From DATAWK01 sp036267255 (lineage in GTDB: Bacteria > Acidobacteriota > Terriglobia > Terriglobales > Acidobacteriaceae), in NCBI GenBank assembly GCA_036267255.1, contig DATAWK010000036.1:1-64000 (forward strand): DNA of 64,000 nt, written 5' to 3'. Made by a program: the position numbers and the translations under genes. The notes beneath the pieces were generated by a model. That model did no database searches. It saw only the letters and a program-made list of their open reading frames with translations, and was not told the origin of the DNA. Positions 26,987 through 34,649 of the stretch are shown piece after piece; position 1 is the stretch's first letter; each line of letters begins with the position of its first letter.

Positions 26987-27736
26987 CTAGCCTGCGACCT
27001 CTTCGAGTTGCTTGGCATCCACATCAAAATTGGAATACACGTTCTGCACGTCGTCCTGATCTTCCAGCGCTTCCAGAAGACGCACCATCTGCCCGACGGC
27101 GGAACCTTCCAGCCGGGTGTAGGTTGTGGCGAGCATGGTGATCTCCGCCATCGAGGTCTCTACGCCTGCGCCCTTCACGGCGGAAGAGACCGCCTCAAAC
27201 GCGGACGGCTCGGTGATAACTTCCCACGTATCGCCTTCGTCGCGGATGTCGTCGCCACCGGCTTCGAGCACAATGCCCATCAGCTTGTCTTCATCGGCAG
27301 CGGATTTGGGAACGGCGATGAGACCCTTCTTGGAAAACATCCAGGAGACAGAATTCGACTCCCCGAGATTGCCGCCGTTCTTCGCGAAGGCATGACGAAT
27401 TTCGCTGACGGTGCGGTTGCGGTTGTCGGTCGTGACCTCGACGATGAGAGCCACACCTCCGGGGCCGTAGCCTTCAAAGGTGATCTCTTCGTAGTTGGCG
27501 CCTTCCAACTCACCAGTGCCGCGCTGCACGGCGCGCTTGATGTTGTCTGCCGGCATGTTCTCCGCCTTGGCTGCGGCAATAGCCGTGCGCAGGCGCGGAT
27601 TGCCGTCGGGATCGCCGCCGCCGGCGCGGGCCGACATGGTGATTTCCTTGATGAGACGGGTGAATGCCTTGCCGCGCTTGGCGTCCAGCGCGCCCTTTTT
27701 GTGCTTGATGGTGGCCCATTTGGAGTGGCCGGACAT
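26987..27736 (-). CDS. yebC: YebC/PmpR family protein
   Basis: 249 residues. MSGHSKWATIKHKK starts it, followed by the conserved GGDPDGNPRLRTAIAAAKAENMPADNIKRAVQRG, YEEITFEGYGPGG and RTVSEIRHAFAKNGGNLGESNSVSWMFSKKG. The family was first described as transcriptional regulators, and newer work links it to translation of difficult sequences on the ribosome. It acts in the cytoplasm. ATG 27736 has GAGG ahead. It is on the same strand as the PagL-like and ftcD genes, 126 bases upstream of them, and could be read with them. Confidence 0.95.
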   Translation of the reverse strand: MSGHSKWATIKHKKGALDAKRGKAFTRLIKEITMSARAGGGDPDGNPRLRTAIAAAKAENMPADNIKRAVQRGTGELEGANYEEITFEGYGPGGVALIVEVTTDNRNRTVSEIRHAFAKNGGNLGESNSVSWMFSKKGLIAVPKSAADEDKLMGIVLEAGGDDIRDEGDTWEVITEPSAFEAVSSAVKGAGVETSMAEITMLATTYTRLEGSAVGQMVRLLEALEDQDDVQNVYSNFDVDAKQLEEVAG

Positions 27737-27971
27737 GAGAAGACCTCGGAAGTGATTGAAAATCCGGAGAGGAGACCGCAGCAAACGGTATTCCGTAGCT
27801 CCGCCCAAACCCGAATTTTAGCACGCGCCGACAGAGACTGGCACAGACCTATCCGATGGATTGAAACAAGAGAAGTTACCGGAACGAGGCCGTGTGGGCA
27901 GCAGAGCCTGGCCTGGAGCAAGGCAGACTTTCAAAAAAGCCATACGCGAGCGTCCGGCGGAAAGAATTAAA

Positions 27972-27992
27972 TTAGTTGACAAACACAATTAA
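27972..27992. promoter_or_regulatory. MarR-type operator and -35 region before the MarR-GNAT gene
   Basis: TTAGTTG and CAATTAA form an inverted repeat (six of seven pairs) with a seven-base spacer. A TTGACA (27976-27981) lies within it, so a bound dimer would block the promoter. It is probably autoregulatory. Confidence 0.5.
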
Positions 27993-28011
27993 TATGGTTG
28001 ACGATGTTCCA

Positions 28012-28965
28012 ATGAAACCGGAACCCATTTCTCCGGCCGCTTTGACGAATGACATCGCCATTTTTCGCCGCTTCAACCGGATGTACACCCGCTTCATCGG
28101 AACGTTGAATGAGGGGCTGCTGAACAGTGATTTCAGCCTGGTGGAAGCGCGTGTTCTCTATGAGATCGCCACGCGTGCGACGCCGAAGGCAAAAGAGATT
28201 GCAGAAGGGCTTGGGATGGACCCCGGATACCTGAGCCGCCTGTTGGGAAAATTTGAACGCGATGGCCTGTTGAAGCGGAAAACCTCCGAGCAGGATGGTC
28301 GCTATGCCGAGCTCACGCTTGCGCCGCAGGGGCGATCGGCATTTAAAAAACTCAATGCGCTTTCTGAGGAACAGGCCCGCACGATTCTTCAAGGGTTGCC
28401 GCACTCTGCTCGTATGGAACTCATCCGCTGCATGCAAACCATCGAGGGAATTGTGATGAAAACAGATCAGAACCGGCTGCCGTACATCCTGCGCCCGCAC
28501 CGCGTTGGCGACATGGGCTGGGTCGTCTACCGAGAAGGCGTCGGCTATGCCGAGCAGTACGGATGGGACGAGACATTTGAAGCCCTGGTTGCGCGCATCG
28601 TCGATGAGTTTGTCACGAACTTCGATCCGAGCCGGGAACGCTGTTGGATTGCCGAGGTCGATGGCCAGAGTGTGGGACACATTTTTCTGGTCAAGCATCC
28701 CGATCAACCGCACACAGCGAAGCTTCGCCTGCTGTTTGTCGAACCAAGTGCTCGAGGCATGGGGCTGGGAGATGCCTTGGTGACTGAGTGTGTCCGTTTC
28801 GCGCGCACGGCAGGGTATCGGAAAGTGGTTCTGTGGACCCAGAGCATTCTTACCTCTGCGCATCACATCTACAAACGAGCCGGCTTTCGCCTGGTGAAAG
28901 AAGAACCGCACCACAGCTTTGGGCACGATCTGATAGGACAGGAATGGGAATTGGAATTGACCTAA
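28012..28965 (+). CDS. MarR-type winged-helix / GNAT acetyltransferase fusion regulator
   Basis: 317 residues. The N-terminal half (about 10-150) is a winged helix: RRFNRMYTRFIGTLNEGLLN, then the recognition helix AKEIAEGLGMDPGYLSRLLGKFERDGLLKR. The C-terminal half (about 165-315) is a GNAT acetyltransferase with the acetyl-CoA loop EPSARGMGLGDALV and TSAHHIYKRAGFRLVKEE. Such fusions are a known architecture and may sense a small molecule and acetylate a target. ATG 28012 is chosen because homologous sequence begins there; ATG 27994 is also in frame. Neither has an SD sequence. It overlaps the convergent AI-2E gene by four bases. Confidence 0.88.
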   Translation: MKPEPISPAALTNDIAIFRRFNRMYTRFIGTLNEGLLNSDFSLVEARVLYEIATRATPKAKEIAEGLGMDPGYLSRLLGKFERDGLLKRKTSEQDGRYAELTLAPQGRSAFKKLNALSEEQARTILQGLPHSARMELIRCMQTIEGIVMKTDQNRLPYILRPHRVGDMGWVVYREGVGYAEQYGWDETFEALVARIVDEFVTNFDPSRERCWIAEVDGQSVGHIFLVKHPDQPHTAKLRLLFVEPSARGMGLGDALVTECVRFARTAGYRKVVLWTQSILTSAHHIYKRAGFRLVKEEPHHSFGHDLIGQEWELELT

Positions 28966-29465
28966 ATTTGGCCTGAAGAGCCATTACTGGCAGCCTGTTT
29001 GGGCTTCCGAAAGGCGAAGACGATAGCCAGCAACGGAGGCGCCAGCAGAACCCCCCAGAACGGAATGAGAATACCCAGCAGGATGGGCCCAAAGATCGAG
29101 GCCCAGATGGGAACCCGGGTGGTCTTCTTCATCAGCCAGGGCTGCAACGCCAGTTGGTCGATCAAAACGATGATCGCGTACAGGCCCAGCAGAAAGCCGA
29201 ACTGTTCCCAACTGCGTCCAGTAAAGAGCAGGCTAAGCGCAGGGCCGATCAGCGCCAGCATGCCGCCAATATTTGGAATGAATTGCGCCAGCGCGCCGAT
29301 CAATGCCCAGAGCGGAGCCCAGGGCACATGCAGCAGCCATAAGCCGACCAGCCAAAGAATGCCGACCAGGAATGCATCAATGGAAATGGCGCGCCACCAA
29401 TGCACCAGCGCCATGCCTGCCTTGCCAGCGGCTTGTCGAATCTGAGGTAGGTTCCTCTGGGGCAT
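28962..29465 (-). CDS. Short AI-2E-type (PerM) membrane protein
   Basis: 167 residues, about half the usual 350. It contains only the C-terminal part of the AI-2E exporter family: GALAQFIPNIGGMLALIGPALSLLFTG, then QFGFLLGLYAIIVLIDQLALQPWLMKK and GPILLGILIPFWGVLLAPPLLAIVF. A helical N-terminus (RNLPQIRQAAGKAGMALVHWW) substitutes for the first half. It may be a remnant or a genuine short form. ATG 29465 has AAGGGA upstream. It is divergent from purQ, with 76 bases between the starts. Confidence 0.75.
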   Translation of the reverse strand: MPQRNLPQIRQAAGKAGMALVHWWRAISIDAFLVGILWLVGLWLLHVPWAPLWALIGALAQFIPNIGGMLALIGPALSLLFTGRSWEQFGFLLGLYAIIVLIDQLALQPWLMKKTTRVPIWASIFGPILLGILIPFWGVLLAPPLLAIVFAFRKPKQAASNGSSGQI

Positions 29466-29527
29466 TTTCCCTTCTTTTTTCGATGCTGACTCGCGGTTTC
29501 GATACTGGCCACAAGGTAAAAGATTGT

Positions 29528-29533
29528 TACACT
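29528..29533 (+). promoter_or_regulatory. -10 hexamer close to purQ start
   Basis: TACACT ends eight bases before ATG 29542, and there is no SD sequence. The transcript is probably leaderless or nearly so. Confidence 0.4.
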
Positions 29534-29541
29534 GACAGCAA

Positions 29542-30237
29542 ATGAAATTTGGCGTGCTCGTCTTCCCCGGTTCCAACTGCGACCACGATACCTACAACGT
29601 GATTGCTGCGATCGCCCACCAGCCAGTCACATTTCTCTGGCATGAATCGTCGGACCTAGAGAACTGCGACGCCATCCTGGTGCCGGGCGGTTTTGCTTAC
29701 GGCGATTACCTGCGCACCGGCGCAATTGCGCATTTCGCGCCCATTATGCAATCGGTGAAAAAATTTGCCGCGTCCGGCGGCCTGGTACTGGGCATCTGCA
29801 ATGGTTTCCAGATTCTATGCGAAAGCGGGCTGTTGCCCGGCGCGTTGATGCGCAATGCAGGATTGAAGTACATCTGCAAACAGGTTTTTCTGCGGACGGA
29901 AACGACCGATTCCCCGTTTACCCACGGTCTGCGCGAAGGGCAAGTGCTGCAGATTCCCATTGGCCACATGGAAGGCAACTACTTCTGTGACGAGGCAACG
30001 CTGGCGCAACTGGATCGGGCGCACCGCATTGCGTTTCGCTACGCCACACCGGAGGGCGCAGTGACGCCGGAGGCCAATCCCAATGGATCGCTGGGCAACA
30101 TTGCCGGCGTGTTGAGTGAAGGTCGGAACGTGCTGGGCATGATGCCGCATCCGGACCGTTCCAGCGAAGCGTTGCTGGGCTCTGCGGATGGTTTGAGAAT
30201 TTTCGATTCCATGGTTGCCACGCTGACCGCAAAATAA
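29542..30237 (+). CDS. purQ: Phosphoribosylformylglycinamidine synthase, glutaminase subunit
   Basis: 231 residues of class I glutamine amidotransferase. Catalytic Cys is in GICNGFQIL, and the His and Glu are in the MMPHPDRSSEAL end. The N-terminal FPGSNCDHDTYNV and LVPGGFAYGDYLRTGAIA blocks are diagnostic of PurQ. It supplies ammonia to PurL (with PurS) for step four of purine synthesis. purS and purL are not in the window, so the complex is encoded in separate places. The gene begins 76 bases from the divergent AI-2E gene and is followed 67 bases later by the CpsB-like phosphatase. Confidence 0.96.
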   Translation: MKFGVLVFPGSNCDHDTYNVIAAIAHQPVTFLWHESSDLENCDAILVPGGFAYGDYLRTGAIAHFAPIMQSVKKFAASGGLVLGICNGFQILCESGLLPGALMRNAGLKYICKQVFLRTETTDSPFTHGLREGQVLQIPIGHMEGNYFCDEATLAQLDRAHRIAFRYATPEGAVTPEANPNGSLGNIAGVLSEGRNVLGMMPHPDRSSEALLGSADGLRIFDSMVATLTAK

Positions 30238-30304
30238 TTCGCGACAGCCAGCGCGATATTGATTTTTTTCGATTTGGATTGATCCGGTACTTTGGTTTGG
30301 ATTT

Positions 30305-31102
30305 ATGATCGACATCCATCACCACCTGATCTTCGGCCTTGACGATGGAGCAAAAAACATCGAGACATCGCTGGCCATGGTTGAGATGGCGCAGGCCGAT
30401 GGCATCACGCACATCGTATGTACACCGCACGCCAATAGCTTCTACTCCTATCGGCCAGAAGAGAATGTTGCGCGGCTGGCGCAGATCAAGGAACGCAGTG
30501 GGAGCCAGATTACATTCGCCACCGGCTGCGATTTTCATTTGAGCTTCGACAATATCGAAGATGCGATGCAGCATCGCAATCGCTACACCATCCACCAGAA
30601 AAATTATCTGCTGGTCGAGTTTCCCGATTTCGGCATTCCGGTGAATATCTCGCAGACGTTTTACGAGATGCTGATTGCCGGAATCATACCCATCCTGACG
30701 CATCCGGAGCGCAACCAGACACTGGCTGCACAACCGTACCGGATGGTGGAGTGGATTCGCCTGGGCTGCCTGGTGCAGGTGACGGCTGGCTCCCTGACGG
30801 GTACCTTCGGCAGGACCGCGCAGCGAATTGGAGAGCAGTTAATCCGGGATCGCTGGGTGCATTTTCTGGCGACCGATGCGCACAATACAACTACGCGTCC
30901 TCCGCACCTGCATGAGGCCTACGACTGGGTGAAACGTGCCCACGGGGAAGAGTGTGCCGAGCGGTTGTGCGTCACCAATCCACGGGCCGCGTTTTACGGC
31001 GAGCCGATGCCCGAGCAGCCGGAGCCCGTTGGGATTTTTGAAGAGCACGCACCCAAGCGCGGCTTGTTTGCGCGGCTGTTTTCCCGGGAAGAAAAAGCTT
31101 AG
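30305..31102 (+). CDS. CpsB/YwqE-type PHP tyrosine-protein phosphatase
   Basis: 265 residues with the PHP-fold metal motifs: DIHHHLIFGLDDGAKN at the start, CTPHANS, GCDFHLSF, LTHPERN and ATDAHNT. These bind the manganese cluster used to remove phosphate from tyrosine kinases that control capsule or exopolysaccharide export. The tail after about residue 235 is Pro/Glu-rich and ends in basic residues. No kinase or Wzx/Wzy gene is nearby. It may be cotranscribed with purQ (gap 67 bases). It overlaps the convergent SDR gene by four bases. Confidence 0.9.
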   Translation: MIDIHHHLIFGLDDGAKNIETSLAMVEMAQADGITHIVCTPHANSFYSYRPEENVARLAQIKERSGSQITFATGCDFHLSFDNIEDAMQHRNRYTIHQKNYLLVEFPDFGIPVNISQTFYEMLIAGIIPILTHPERNQTLAAQPYRMVEWIRLGCLVQVTAGSLTGTFGRTAQRIGEQLIRDRWVHFLATDAHNTTTRPPHLHEAYDWVKRAHGEECAERLCVTNPRAAFYGEPMPEQPEPVGIFEEHAPKRGLFARLFSREEKA

Positions 31103-31824
31103 AGTCCCAGCCCGCCGTCCACGCCGAGGATCTGACCGGTAATGAAATGCGGACCGGTGATAAAGAACATGACTGCTGCGGCAACATCCTCGGGCGTGCC
31201 ATTGCGCCCCATGGGAGTTTTGCGAGCGAAGTGTTCGTAGTCCGGATGGACTTCGCCGTTGGTGATCATACCAGGCGCAACACAATTGACGCTGATCTCT
31301 GGCGCAAATGCCTTGGACATGGTCTGCGTCAGCATATGCAGTGCGGCCTTCGATGTGCTGTAGTGTGCGTGCGTAGGCCACGGATGCATGCCACCGAGCG
31401 AACCAATGTTGAGAATGCGGCCATGCGCGGCTTTCAGGTGCGGATGGGCGGCCTGCGACATGAGAAATGGGCCGCGGGTGTTGGTCTCGAACATGGCGTC
31501 CCATCGTTCGACCGGGATGGCTTCGAGCGGCGCCGTCTCAAAGATGCCGGCGTTGTTGATGAGTACATCGAGCCGGCCAAATTCCTCGACGACAGCGGCG
31601 ACAGCTTCGCGCACGGAGAGCGGGTCGCGCACATCGCAACGCAGCGACATGGATTCCTGTCCATGCACGGCGATCTCGTGCAGGGTCTTCTGAGCGGCGC
31701 GGTCGGATTCACGATACGTGATGGCAACATCCGCACCCGCTTCGGCAACCGTACGTGCGATCACTCGACCGATGCGCTTGGCCGCGCCGGTTACCAAAAC
31801 GACTTTCCCCTTCAACGGCTGCAT
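31099..31824 (-). CDS. Short-chain dehydrogenase/reductase
   Basis: 241 residues with a classical SDR fold. The NAD(P) loop is TGAAKRIG, the NNAG motif follows near residue 85, and the catalytic Ser is in NIGSLGG with Tyr and Lys in YSTSK. The end has IPTGP-like GMITNGEVHPDY and ITGQILGVDGG. The pattern is near that of FabG and of pteridine reductases (TGAAKRIG with Arg suggests NADPH). A pteridine or 3-oxoacyl substrate is possible but unproven. ATG 31824 is preceded by TACAAT six bases ahead and no SD sequence. Confidence 0.88.
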   Translation of the reverse strand: MQPLKGKVVLVTGAAKRIGRVIARTVAEAGADVAITYRESDRAAQKTLHEIAVHGQESMSLRCDVRDPLSVREAVAAVVEEFGRLDVLINNAGIFETAPLEAIPVERWDAMFETNTRGPFLMSQAAHPHLKAAHGRILNIGSLGGMHPWPTHAHYSTSKAALHMLTQTMSKAFAPEISVNCVAPGMITNGEVHPDYEHFARKTPMGRNGTPEDVAAAVMFFITGPHFITGQILGVDGGLGL

Positions 31825-31830
31825 GATGTG

Positions 31831-31836
31831 ATTGTA
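31831..31836 (-). promoter_or_regulatory. -10 hexamer for leaderless SDR transcript
   Basis: On the minus strand TACAAT is followed by six bases and then ATG 31824. There is no SD sequence. Confidence 0.5.
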
Positions 31837-31885
31837 CGAGCTTGCCGAAGAGACAGAGCAAGCTGGGCGAAGATGTTCGGAGACG

Positions 31886-33562
31886 TTACGATCCGGATTT
31901 CTGCTGACGATCGAGCTGTGCGCGGGCGGCTGCATCGCCGCTGCTTGCCGGAGATGTGTACCACTTGTCGCGCGGCACAATCTTATCTGTTGCGGGATCG
32001 GCGACATAGGCAGGCGTCATGATCTGCACGCCAAATTCATTGAAGGCGTCGAGAACGTTCCGGTTCAGATCGTTCGATGCCTGAAAGACACTCGCCCCCG
32101 GCGCCAGGTGTATGTAGACGTCGTAGGTGACGTCGAAGGTGTTGAGCGACCGCACCAGAACGAATGGCGCGGGCTCCTTGCTGGCATCCGCAGTACGAGA
32201 GGCAGCCAGCAGCAGCATGCCTTCGACCTGCCTCCAGGGAGTTTCATAACCGATGCCGACGGTGGAGGTAATGAGCAATCCTTCGGCTACCTGAGCCGTG
32301 AGGTTGACCACTTTGTCGGCGAGAATGATGGAATTCGGAATCGACACCAATTCGTTTTTGCGCGTCCGGACGCGCGTCGTCAGCAGCGTGGTGCTCACGA
32401 TCCATCCGCGTGTTTCTCCAATTTGCACCAGATCGCCGACGCGAAAAGCACCCATATAGGTAAGCATGATGCCGGAGAGAACATTGGCGACCAGGCCGGT
32501 GGAACCCAGGGAAAACAGAACGCCGAGAAAGATCGAGATGCCTTTGAATGCTTCGGAACGGGAGCCGGGAATATACGGATAGGCCACCAGGACAGCCAGC
32601 ACAATCAGACCAAAGGTGACCAGCCGCCGCGTGGTAGGCGCCCAGGCAGGATCGAAACCATCCAGAATGATGGACCCGCTACCCACACGGGAAAAGAAGA
32701 ATCGGACGAACTTCACCACCAGCCATGTTGCATAGGCAAGCAGGATGACAAAAGTCAGCGAGGGCACACTGTTCCAGAGCGTTGCGCCAAAGTTCTGAAT
32801 GGGACGCTGAACTGCAGCCAACCACTGTTGCGAGAGCCCACGCGTGGCTGGAAAGATCGCCAGCGTCAGTTGCACCGCAATATAAAGAACGACAATCCAG
32901 AGCAGGATGCGGATCAATAGAAAAATGCGGAGAACATATCCGTTGATGTGCGACGGCGTAATGATGGACCGTAGTTTTTCATTGCTGGCCTGAAGACGCC
33001 GACCGAGCCATCGGCTGACAAGATTTGCCAGTTTGTACGTCGAACGCCGTACCAGAAGCAACAACCAAACGCACACCACAACGATGACGAGGGTTACCGC
33101 TGTACGTAACAGAATGTGCCGCCAGCTGTACTGATGCCGATACTGGATGAGGCCTTGTTGCATGGCTGCTGCCCAGCGCGCGGCCAGCACATCCTGCGTA
33201 GTGTTCTCGGCCTGCGCGTCGCCGGGGTAGACCCCGGCGAGAGCGACATCTCCGGTCGATAGCACAATGGACCCCGGTTGCGGGGCGCTCTCGACGTTGA
33301 TCGCGATGGTCGGGTCTTGCGCCACCTTTAGCAGGCGTCTGGTAATGGTAGCTGCACGTTCCTGCGCGGTGTAGCTGGCCACACCCCAGCGCACATGAAA
33401 CATTGTCTGCCCGTTAAGTTGGACCGGATAGCCGACAGGCTGGGTTGGCGACTGAGCAGGGGAAACTGCCGCTAGCAGTGGAAGAAGAAAAAATGCAGAC
33501 AGAAGACGTAGCCCATACATACGCAACTGCGCTCGCCTGGACAGTTTGCTCCCGCTACCCAT
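31886..33562 (-). CDS. MscS-family mechanosensitive channel
   Basis: 558 residues. After a signal-like segment (LLSAFFLLPLLAAVSPAQ) comes a periplasmic domain (about 40-150), then several helices. The MscS core begins at about 330: GISIFLGVLFSLGSTGLVANVLSGIMLTYMGAFRVGDLVQIGETRGWI contains the pore helix and beta domain (VGDxVxI). The C-terminal region (VSIPNSIILADKVVN, then alpha-beta segments) is typical. It opens under membrane tension to release solutes. The extra N-terminal domain is like that of larger YnaI or plant-type relatives. GGAGG stands before ATG 33562. Confidence 0.92.
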   Translation of the reverse strand: MGSGSKLSRRAQLRMYGLRLLSAFFLLPLLAAVSPAQSPTQPVGYPVQLNGQTMFHVRWGVASYTAQERAATITRRLLKVAQDPTIAINVESAPQPGSIVLSTGDVALAGVYPGDAQAENTTQDVLAARWAAAMQQGLIQYRHQYSWRHILLRTAVTLVIVVVCVWLLLLVRRSTYKLANLVSRWLGRRLQASNEKLRSIITPSHINGYVLRIFLLIRILLWIVVLYIAVQLTLAIFPATRGLSQQWLAAVQRPIQNFGATLWNSVPSLTFVILLAYATWLVVKFVRFFFSRVGSGSIILDGFDPAWAPTTRRLVTFGLIVLAVLVAYPYIPGSRSEAFKGISIFLGVLFSLGSTGLVANVLSGIMLTYMGAFRVGDLVQIGETRGWIVSTTLLTTRVRTRKNELVSIPNSIILADKVVNLTAQVAEGLLITSTVGIGYETPWRQVEGMLLLAASRTADASKEPAPFVLVRSLNTFDVTYDVYIHLAPGASVFQASNDLNRNVLDAFNEFGVQIMTPAYVADPATDKIVPRDKWYTSPASSGDAAARAQLDRQQKSGS

Positions 33563-33671
33563 TCTTGCCTCCCAGTCAGAAAGACCCGGTAAGGCTGCAG
33601 TGTAGCAAACGCAGCAACAGGCAGCCGAAGAAGAAACGCTCGACTGCCTGCAAGGTATTTAGAGCGATGCG

Positions 33672-34202
33672 CTAGTTAGGCCAGTGACTTTTCTTGGGCG
33701 GCGGCGTGAGCAAGGGGCTGTCGGTGGGAGCAGCCGTGCCCATCTGGGACTGGGGTGCGTTGGTTTGAGCCGTGCCGGGACCCGTTCCATCCTTGTAGGT
33801 GGAGTACTGGTTTTTCGGCAGCTCCAGTTTGACCAGGATGGTCTTCTTATCCGCGTTAATGGTGTATTCCTGGCCGAAGGTACGATAGCCATTCGCAATC
33901 ACCTGCAGCAGCACGGTAGAGCCAACGGGGATCATATCGAGCGCGGTCTTGCCCTGCTCGTTGGTCTTGAGTTCCATGTTGCCTTCGTTTTTGTCGTCCT
34001 TGGTGGGGTGGAAAACGACCGCGGCGTTGTGAACCGGCTTGCCGTTCGAGGCCCGCACCACCATCACCTCAATGTGGGAGGTTACAGGTGGCTCCTTGTA
34101 CTTGCGTTTCCGCTGACCATAAGCAGCCGGAACCGCCTGCAACAAGACCAGGAAGAAGATTCCTAAAACCGCGACGACAACCCTTGATTGCTTGCGATGC
34201 AT
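33672..34202 (-). CDS. Secreted protein with carboxypeptidase-regulatory-like (Ig) domain
   Basis: 176 residues with a signal peptide (VVVAVLGIFFLVLLQAVPAAYG). The body has the peptidase-regulatory-like pattern V-R-A-S-N-G-K-P-V-H-N-A-A-V-V-F, T-N-E-Q-G-K-T-A-L-D-M-I-P-V-G-S, and V-I-A-N-G-Y. This is a seven-stranded beta-sandwich often used as a binding module. The tail is Pro/Thr-rich. Its partner is unknown. TACAAT lies six bases before ATG 34202 on the minus strand, again without an SD sequence. It is a single gene. Confidence 0.75.
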   Translation of the reverse strand: MHRKQSRVVVAVLGIFFLVLLQAVPAAYGQRKRKYKEPPVTSHIEVMVVRASNGKPVHNAAVVFHPTKDDKNEGNMELKTNEQGKTALDMIPVGSTVLLQVIANGYRTFGQEYTINADKKTILVKLELPKNQYSTYKDGTGPGTAQTNAPQSQMGTAAPTDSPLLTPPPKKSHWPN

Positions 34203-34649
34203 AACAAAATTGTACTCCGTTGGCGGAATTTGGGCGCTATCAGCACGAAGAACGATCCTCACTCATAAAGGACGTTATGGGTGGTATTTGCCTGACAGTC
34301 TTCCGCATGGCACAGGACATAATCATGCTGCACTTGAGAGGATATTTCCTTATCGAACTCGATGAAAGAAAGGCGCTATTACCGCGCCTTGGATGCGGCA
34401 GGCCTGGATCGACTGTGTAAAGTTCTTTGAGATATTCCTGGTATTCCGCATCCCCATGATTCAGGTTGCTGTCGTCCGCGTCCGAGTCATCATGCGGATG
34501 TAATTGGAAGCATAGGCTGCACATCTTGGCATCTGTTTATCTGGATGCTTCGCAACCCGCTAGACAAATGCGATCCCTCAACCTACTTGTTCCACTGCTA
34601 TACTCTGCGCAGAAGCCGCACATTGAAAAGAATCTCCCCGGAGGTACTT
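34203..34649. other. 447-base intergenic region
   Basis: It holds the leaderless promoter of the gene at 33672-34202 (TACAAT, 34209-34214 on the minus strand). It also has a 7-bp perfect hairpin AAGGCGC/GCGCCTT at 34370-34390. A minus-strand open frame (34240-34524) and a plus-strand one (34220-34420) look non-coding. GGAGG at 34640-34644 serves the next gene. Confidence 0.45.
34209..34214 (-). promoter_or_regulatory. -10 hexamer for leaderless transcript
   Basis: TACAAT on the minus strand ends six bases before ATG 34202, with no SD sequence. Confidence 0.5.

Noticed and set aside
34240..34524. Minus-strand 94-residue open frame with an acidic start
   Set aside because: It has no SD sequence and no recognised domain, and a hairpin runs through it. 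Kept only as intergenic DNA.
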